A stretch of 64,000 nt of DNA from positions 109,404 to 173,403 of the forward strand of contig NW_013546997.1 of NCBI RefSeq assembly GCF_000711695.1, in the 5' to 3' direction. The position numbers and the translations under genes were made by a program. Source of the stretch: Tilletiaria anomala UBC 951 (Eukaryota > Basidiomycota > Exobasidiomycetes > Georgefischeriales > Tilletiariaceae). Each line of letters begins with the position of its first letter. Within the stretch, counting starts at the first letter, position 1. Positions 57,572-64,000 of this stretch are shown piece after piece. Under the pieces are notes generated by a model. It had not been told where the DNA came from. It made no database searches and saw only the letters and a list, made by a program, of their open reading frames with translations.

Positions 57572-58430
57572 ATGCGCTGTGCACGCGGTCGCGCTCGTAC
57601 TCGCGATATGACTTGGCATCTTGCACCGTCCCGGATTCGAAGCTAGCAGCGGACTAGCAGGAGCAGCGCCGCAGGCGCAGGTCGGGATACTTGTTTGAAC
57701 TCAGGACAGGCCACTGAATGATGGGAAAACGGACGATGTATCTTCTCGACCTGGAATTTCGCATCGCCCCAAAGGCGAACGTTTCATACCCTTTCCCCTC
57801 TCACACGCGCTTTCTACCTGTCTCGTCTCTACATTTTGGCCTGCCGTCTCGCACCCTCCTTTGGCTGGAACCGCTGATGTAATCAGGGGCTTCCTACGTC
57901 CCACTTGCATTTGCCAACTCGGACCGCGATCTTTGATCGAACATCTGCATCGTACCCGACGCACTCGCAACCGACAGCCCCCATCTCCCAAATCAACATC
58001 CACGCCTATCGCTTCGCCCACACCTCCGCATTACACGCACGAATATACATCGAAAGGACACTTCGATTCGCTTTACCTTGCTGCGCACCTCCACCCCGCC
58101 ACAATTCGTCCCCGTGCCAGAACGCTCCCGCCTGATCAAATAAACGCTCCCCCAGAGCGGACGAGCACACGCACAATTACACATGCACCGATTCCCTCCT
58201 CCACTACGTACTCTGTGGTATCAATGTTTGTTCCTTCCGAATTCTACTTCCCCCATCCCATGTTTTCCCTGCTAGCTCGTTACTTTGCCGTGTCTCGCGA
58301 TTGAGGTGGATGAGTCAGCACAGCGCCGTGCAAGCGCAAGTCTGTAGAAGTCAAAATTCCGATTGAATGAGATTCGGGATTGTCATATAGGATGCGAGTC
58401 TACAAGGACGGTATCCCGGGGGTTGTGCGC
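57572..58430. other. convergent interval, no gene recognised
   Basis: About 860 bp between the small gene (+) and the SET-domain gene (-). A plus frame at 57861-58304 (147 codons, Thr/Pro/Arg-rich) has no domain or splice support and was not called. Confidence 0.4.
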
Positions 58431-60446
58431 TCAGATCTTCCCTTTCTTGATCACTTTCCCATCTCCATCCTGTTCAGCTCTTCGCTTTTGCCCCCCGCTG
58501 CTAGCGCCGGAGGCATCAGCACCGCCGTCGCCGCCAGTGTTCTCGTTGTACTTGTCCACAGCCGCCTGCAAAATTACTTGCAAGCGCGAGAGGATCCGCT
58601 TCTCGCCGACCCGCACGACGAGAGCATTTCGTCGATTGAGCAGTGCAGATCGCTCTGCAGCCTTGGCGGGTTCGAAGTCCTCGTCATTGTGCGGCAACGA
58701 GTGAGGCAAGGACCGGTAGGCGTCCTCGTCTTGCTCCAGCGTCGTCTCATACTGCGCAAGGCGGAGGGTTACGGCTTCCAGCGCGAGACGCGCACAGAGA
58801 ATCCGGAGTGTTGCCTCGCTCGCGGCCGTGTCGGCATTCGCTTGGCCTTCCGATACCCCTCCCTGTGTGCCCCCGGTAGTTCGCGATGACTTGTCCTTCA
58901 AGATCGTCTTCCACTCCGCCTCCATCTCCTCCCCACGTGCCTCGTACTTCTCGTACGTCGTGTCGTCCACCCACATGAGCCGGCATGCGGTGCAGAATTC
59001 AGCCATGCCATACTCTCCATCCTCGTCATCGAGAAAGGCGAGCATGCTCTCCCTGTCCGAGAACGCTGCCGAAAGTGGTGGGATATACGACAAAACCATG
59101 CACTCGTCTGGCATCAGCCCCTCGGACTCGTAGCGGTTGATGCGCGACTTGAGACGTGTCAGTAATGAGGCATCGGGAGCGTTGCCCTGTAAAGCGTCTA
59201 CCTTCAACCGCATGGCAGCTTCTGCTACAAGGTCCCAATGTAGCTCAACATTGTCGTTCGGATTGTCCAGCTCGTCTGTGCCATCTGTGTCGTCGGGAGC
59301 AGCGTTGGTGTCAACGTGGCCGTACCGTCGGAGCAAATCGCTATTCGGCGGGTCTGCATAGGTGTTGTATAGTTGCTCCCCTTGCTTTACTCCCCGAGTC
59401 GTCCGCATCTCCAGATGAGTCGGGCGATAAAACAGTTTTGCATTGTGATAATCGCCCGGACGCGCATTGAGCATGTCCGCCATGGCTACCATGGAAATGT
59501 CCTCGACGGCTTCCAGTTTGTCTTCTTCCTCCGCTTCGTCCCCCTCCTTGTATTCCTCCTCGTCGTCGTCCGTCTCCATAGCATTCAGATCATCTCCTTT
59601 CGCGTGTTCCTCTCTCCACGGCTCTACGTGGAAGCTCCGGCTGAGGATCCTGCTACCCATGATGTGGAATAATTCAAGCGAGTAAAATTGCGCAAGGCCG
59701 GACTCTATAGAGGTTGCATTCGGCAGGAAAAGCTCAGGTCTGCCGTTGACAAGCGGCAGGATCAACGAACTGTACTCGGCTTCTGCCTCTTCCTGTCCGA
59801 TCTTATCTGCCAGTGGACATCACAATTGAAACGTTAATACGGCGAGGTGTTCCTGATCGGTGAAACGCGACATAAAGAAGAAAAACCCACTCTCTATTGA
59901 GGTACCCTTGAGAAGGCGCAGGTCCTGCGCAGGCCAGAACATCGGCGTCGCAAACTGCACAGGAAGTACGTCCAAATACGGACCCCATGTCTGCCCCTCG
60001 GTGCTGCTACTTCTGCCTTCAAGGGAACGTCTTCGCTCCCACAGCATGCAAATGATCAGACTGGCCCATTTGCTTTCTAGCTGGTCCCACTTTGGCACGC
60101 CTGCCTTTCCCGCGTCGCCTTCATCGAGCTCCGCTTGCCGCACCAGGGAGGGTAGTGGGCAATTCCGGGTGTTGAGCAACATGGAGCGAGGCAGGCTGAA
60201 GAGAAGCGTGTTTTCTGGCATGGCGGCTAGTGCCCTCAATCCGGTGCCCATGCCATCTTTGCGGTAGTCGTGTAGCGTCCAAAGCGGCTTGCCGTCAGCA
60301 GAGTCGACACCGATCATACCACCGGAAGAAGTGAACCAGTCAAGGAAGGCAGAGTGCTTTGCCGCTTTGGCAGCATCAGTTGCGTCCATAGTGGATGTAG
60401 AAGATATAGCTGAGTCTCCGTTCAATCGTTTGCCTTCTCCTTCCAT
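58431..60446 (-). CDS. SET-domain protein lysine methyltransferase, SETD6/Rkm4 type
   Basis: Exons 60446-59891 and 59806-58431 encode 643 residues. The N-terminal part has FLDWFTSSGGMIGV...GLRALAAMPENTLLFSLPRS, typical of the start of the RKM/SETD6 SET fold, then SKWASLIICMLWERRR and WGPYLDVLP. The catalytic NTY (333-335) and the following NSDLLRRYGHV (340-350) match Rkm4, which methylates ribosomal protein L42, and animal SETD6. A Rubisco-LSMT-like substrate-binding domain follows (SYIPPLSAAFSDRESMLAFL, ILCARLALEAVTLRL). A strongly acidic insert (METDDDEEEYKEGDEAEEED) lies inside the SET domain before NTY, where the iSET region is expected. The junction GAGA|AT was chosen because it restores KGTSIENKIGQEE. 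Start could be 60446 or 60389. Confidence 0.88.
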
Positions 60447-61877
60447 GGGGGCGAGTGCTAGGACGTGGTAGTGGCGAAGCCCGAACTCCACTATCACAAT
60501 AACCAGGCTGATGACGAAAAAGCAGTGTTGCTCTCTTCATCGATGATGACTCTCTCATCGCAAATTTTGTGAGCGTGAGTGGAAGACGCGACGCGTGACA
60601 AATGTATTTCATTCTTTACTAGGGCAGGGTGAAAAAGAAAGATTGCCTCAGGCTTTGCCACATGTCTTCACTACGTAGTGTGGAGCCAAGTCCTGGCTGA
60701 CGAGTTGTGCGGTTGTGGAGACGTCAGGTTCAACCGCCCGAGGTCGCGCGATCAACCAGTTGACTGGTTAACACACTTTAGACTTTCAACTGCCACAACG
60801 TCGATAGACACCAACCAAGTGTAAACCAAGTCATCAATATGTCGACATCACATGCGCTGACCGTTGGAGCCACGCCGTACGTACTTCATGCTTTCAGTGA
60901 GGTGGCGAGGGAAAAGGGCACGATCGAAAGCCATGAGCACGGGAGCGAAGAGTCTCGAGCCGCTCACCCTTACCGTTCCTTCCGTGAGTCTCAGCTGCTC
61001 TCAAGTGAACAGAGGTATCAAGGCGATAGCAGCATCAAACCCTTTCTTGGCCCACATGCACGTCACGGCTTGCTGGCATGGCCCTGCATGGTCTTGGCTG
61101 CGTGCTGGCGGGAGGAACCGTTCGGCTTTATTGCCTACAATTGTAGTCGGCTAGCTAAGGAGTCGTCTGGGCTTTTTGGGGTTGACCTTTCTCCCACTTC
61201 ATCCGACTTCGTATCAGGACAGCGCCAGGCTGGCCAGGTCTGGCCGTAAGTGGAAGTTGAAGCTTCGTTCTACGGTCCTAGCACTACCCCTGGAAAGACT
61301 ATCTCGCACGCCGCTGGGCTCTGGACGACTGGTGGCATGCGATAGGCTTGCAAACACTCAAGTAGAATTGGAGAAGGCGCAGCACCGGTCGACGAGGGAC
61401 CGGCCGGTCTGTACGGCAGACCGACAGGCGTCCTCCTGTGGACCCCGGCAGAATCTTCGACCGCCCGCTCAGCCGACCGGTGATCTGTCCTTCAACTCCT
61501 CATCCAACCAATCCCATACCCCGATATCAGTCTCTCACTTGCTTGGAGCGTGTAGGTGTGCCGACTGCCTTGGAAGGCAAGCCGTATGTTTTCCCTGTAA
61601 ATCTTCCTGGCGAAGTTCACCATGCCCATGCAGTGCCATCCCTTCCTCAGTCGACCATCGTTCAATGCTCTGTGCCGACAACCCCTCATCAGCATTGCTT
61701 CATCTGCTCCGTCCTTTTCATCCCATTTATCTTGCTTCTCCGTATGTGCATTCTTACGGGTAGGTTCTCAAGCATCTCAACACAACCAGTCTGTGACTTC
61801 GTTGTGCAGTCGACTGTTTCGCAACTTCGACAACTTGCAAGGACACGGACGACTGACCTTGGCCGCACAAAGTAAGA
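60447..61877. other. divergent promoter interval, no gene recognised
   Basis: About 1.4 kb between two divergent genes. A plus frame at 60839-61249 (136 codons) and an overlapping one at 60864-61154 lack domains and supported splice sites. The long upstream region may serve the regulated secreted-protein gene. Confidence 0.35.
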
Positions 61878-61885
61878 TATATAAA
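61878..61885 (+). promoter_or_regulatory. TATA box of the secreted repeat protein gene
   Basis: TATATAAA, followed by GGGGC, lies about 290 bp before the ATG at 62177. A near-consensus TATA box suggests strong or regulated transcription. Confidence 0.65.
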
Positions 61886-62176
61886 GGGGCAGGCACCCCT
61901 CTCGTCACTTTTTGGAACTTCTGCCAACACATCTCTACCACGTCCATCTAGTCAGAATCTGTTGATCAGATCCTGAGGCCTGCGAACCCCACTTGGCACC
62001 ATATCATCCTCGATACCCGCTGCACGCACTCCATCGTCGTTGATCGACTAATTTCATCGGGCATTCCATCAGGTCATCAGCAAACAGCAGCCGGTCCTGC
62101 TCAGCTATACCTACAAGTACAGCTCACTCTCCAATCGTCTCACCTATTTCACATTCACAACACAGCTCTCATCACG

Positions 62177-64000
62177 ATGAAGTTCACCGCTCAGACCTCC
62201 TCACTTGCCCTCGTCGCGACCGCCGGCGCCGTTGCCGCTGCGTCGACACAGCATGCTGCTGCCAAGCCTTACAGCAATGATCTCATTCATGTGGATGAGA
62301 AAATCATCGACGGCGCTTTGCACATTCGCTCGCCCGTCCCCAGTGCCCCTGTTGCTTCCGTAAAGGAGAGCGTGATCGCCGGGAAGAAGGTCGTAGACGT
62401 CTTGCCGAGCGGTCCGGCTGCGGACAAGCCTGCTGTCAAGGTAGCCCGCTCTTTCGGCAAACGCAACAACGCCATTACCACCGCCGGCATCTTCCACCGT
62501 CGCAAGGACGAGAAGTCCTCGCGCCCCGTACTTTCCCACGCTCCAGCGTCGGCACCTCCTGCCGCCGCCCCCGCTGCTCCTTCCACGGGTGACAACGAGG
62601 GCGATGACGCAGACGACGAGCAGGACGGCAATGTTGCTGACCCCGACACGATCGAGTCAATGAAGCGCCGCGCGTCCGTCCAGCGCAACTTGATTGACAT
62701 CAACACGGGCTACCCGGTAAACTCACATGACTCAGATGGCTACCTCGTCAATGCTTGGATTGCAAACAATAACTACGGCAGTGCCGCAGTCGACACAGGC
62801 AAGAAGAAGATCATGAACAACCCCAAATCTAAGAACCACAAATCCGGCAGCAACAAGCCGAAGCAGTCCTCAACTAGCAGCAATCCCATCGAAGGCGACA
62901 CGAATCCGGGCTACTACGGCTCCCTCCTCAACATTGGCCTTCGCAAGCGTCTCCTGGGTCTCAACCTCGGCGGTGGGCCTTCCAGCAACGGTGCAAACGG
63001 CGACAATGCAGATGCCACCAAAGCAACCAAGCATGTAACCGATGCCAACGACTCTGACTGCGATGCCGACGACGAGTTGGACGGCAGCAAGGCCACCGCT
63101 CCCATCAACAAGAGGCAGCCTCACGATTACAACGGTGACGACGAGGACGGCGGATGGCACCAGAGGGGTCAAGCGCAGAAGGGAAAGCATGCAACACTTG
63201 CTGAGCTCCAAGATGAGGATTCGAAGCTTCAGGCCGAGATCAAGCAGCTTGAGAATGCTACTAGCAGCAGTAGTGGTCAAGCATTGAGGTCAAATGGCTT
63301 CTCTCCGCCAGCGCCACAGTCAACGATCGGCCCCATTCCCATTCATAACAGCAAACGACAGCTGCAGGGCGTGTCGCCCTCTACCTTAGCTCAGCTCGAA
63401 GGCATAAATGGTGAGTGATTCTCATGGCGCGCTAGATCCGGATTCGGGCCAGCCATTAATCCACTTTTCGCTTCCTCTTCCCAGGTGGATCGAGCGGTCA
63501 ATCCGGGCTCAGTGCCGCACAGAAGGCCGCAATTCAAGCTCTCAGCGCCAATGTCGGCGGCACCGCGTCCGACACTCTCAGTGGCAGCGGCATCCCGTCA
63601 TCCACCATCTCAGGCGCTTCGAACAACCCGTATCTCGGATCGCTCGAGTCGTCGCTCTCTGGTCTGACGCCCGAGCAGCAGGTCAGCGCCTTGACCAGCG
63701 CCCTGACTTCGCTGCAGGCCAATCAGTACCTCACCAGCCTCTCTACAAGCACGGGACTCTCGCCGCAGCAGCTTCAGAGCCTCCTACCTTCCAGCCTTCA
63801 AGGCGTCGGCAATCTCGGCTCTGCTTCGAGCCAACTTACCAGTTTGCTCGGCCAAGGCCAGATTGGCGGTTCAACGAGCCCGCTCAGCGGCCTGCTTGGG
63901 CAAGGTCAAGGCCAACTTGGCGGTTCAACAAACCAGCTCAGCAGCTTGCTTGGCGGCTCAACGAGTCCGCTCAGCGGCCTGCTTGGGCAAGCTCAAGGCC
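62177..64000 (+). CDS. secreted protein with dibasic processing sites and Gly/Ser/Leu repeats, 3' end outside window
   Basis: Exon 1, 62177-63410, and exon 2, from 63485, join at AATG|GTGGATC and remain open to the edge (583 residues seen). Residues 1-22 form a signal peptide (MKFTAQTSSLALVATAGAVA, then AAST). Dibasic pairs typical of Kex2 cleavage occur at KR96, RR109, KRR163-165, RKR256-258, KR313 and KR394, spacing the pro-part into six or seven segments. The segments are dissimilar in sequence, with Asp-rich stretches (NEGDDADDEQDG, YNGDDEDGG). Exon 2 switches to Ser/Leu/Gln/Gly-rich sequence (LTPEQQVSALTSAL, LSPQQLQSLLPSSLQG) and then repeats of GGSTSPLSGLLGQ. No family recognised; it could be a cell-wall or surface-active repetitive protein or an effector. 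Confidence 0.75.
63865..64000 (+). repeat. coding tandem repeat GGST(S/N)xLSxLLG
   Basis: Three copies are visible, starting at 63865, 63919 and 63952. Units are 54 and 33 nt, the third runs off the edge. Copies 1 and 3 agree in about 47 of the first 49 bases, including silent positions, which points to recent duplication. Confidence 0.85.

Noticed and set aside
57074-57619. 181-codon minus-strand frame
   Set aside because: Antisense of the small gene's exon 2 and its intron; no start context or domain.

Overview
The window is nuclear DNA of a filamentous or dimorphic basidiomycete fungus, most likely Ustilaginomycotina (smut lineage). The evidence is compact gene spacing, GC-rich coding DNA, and genes broken by short GT-AG introns (about 34-110 nt, mostly GTGAGT donors). 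The proteins belong to fungus-specific families: a two-finger SreA/Urbs1-type GATA iron regulator, a Zn2Cys6 regulator, the SIN component Cdc14, Rpd3L subunit Rxt3 and Vrg4. Placement below basidiomycete is inference. No tRNA, rRNA, CRISPR array or intact transposon was recognised. All exon structures were built by hand from splice signals and reading-frame continuity.

Layout, left to right. 1-461 (-) is the 5' part of an Ala/Ser-rich unknown gene. 2103-4267 (+) is a membrane-anchored flavin monooxygenase-like protein, convergent with 4649-5661 (-), an EXPERA/EBP-like membrane protein. 6450-8041 (+) is a HIRIP3-like histone chaperone, convergent with 8225-10088 (-), a Nup50/Nup2-like FG nucleoporin without a RanBD. 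Then come a possible mini-gene (10218-10490), the AP-3 sigma subunit (10677-11441), a small single-span membrane protein (11863-12155, -), splicing factor Prp3 (12481-14445, -) and SIN Cdc14-like (15044-16942, +). 17024-25400 holds three minus-strand genes: a Zn2Cys6 transcription factor, farnesyl diphosphate synthase (ERG20) and the SreA/Urbs1-type repressor. 27094-32399 (-) is a very large low-complexity Rxt3. After a 3.3 kb AT-richer gene-poor stretch comes 35716-42266 (+), a 2161-residue RA-PH (MRL-like) adaptor.

The right half continues with Vrg4 GDP-mannose transporter (43780-45694, -), PBDC1/YPL225W-like (46627-47443, +), a 1028-residue protein with an Ibd2-like C-terminal Cys motif (48981-52153, +), an unrecognised multi-pass membrane protein (52469-54148, -), a small TATA-driven gene (56637-57571, +), a SETD6/Rkm4-type lysine methyltransferase (58431-60446, -) and, running off the edge, a secreted protein with dibasic processing sites and Gly/Ser/Leu repeats (62177-64000, +).

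Most genes are ordinary housekeeping functions (isoprenoid supply, vesicle coats, splicing, chromatin, nuclear transport, mannosylation) and form no obvious metabolic cluster. The least described items are the secreted repeat protein, the His-rich tail of the iron regulator, the prion-like Rxt3, the RanBD-less nucleoporin and several mini-genes.
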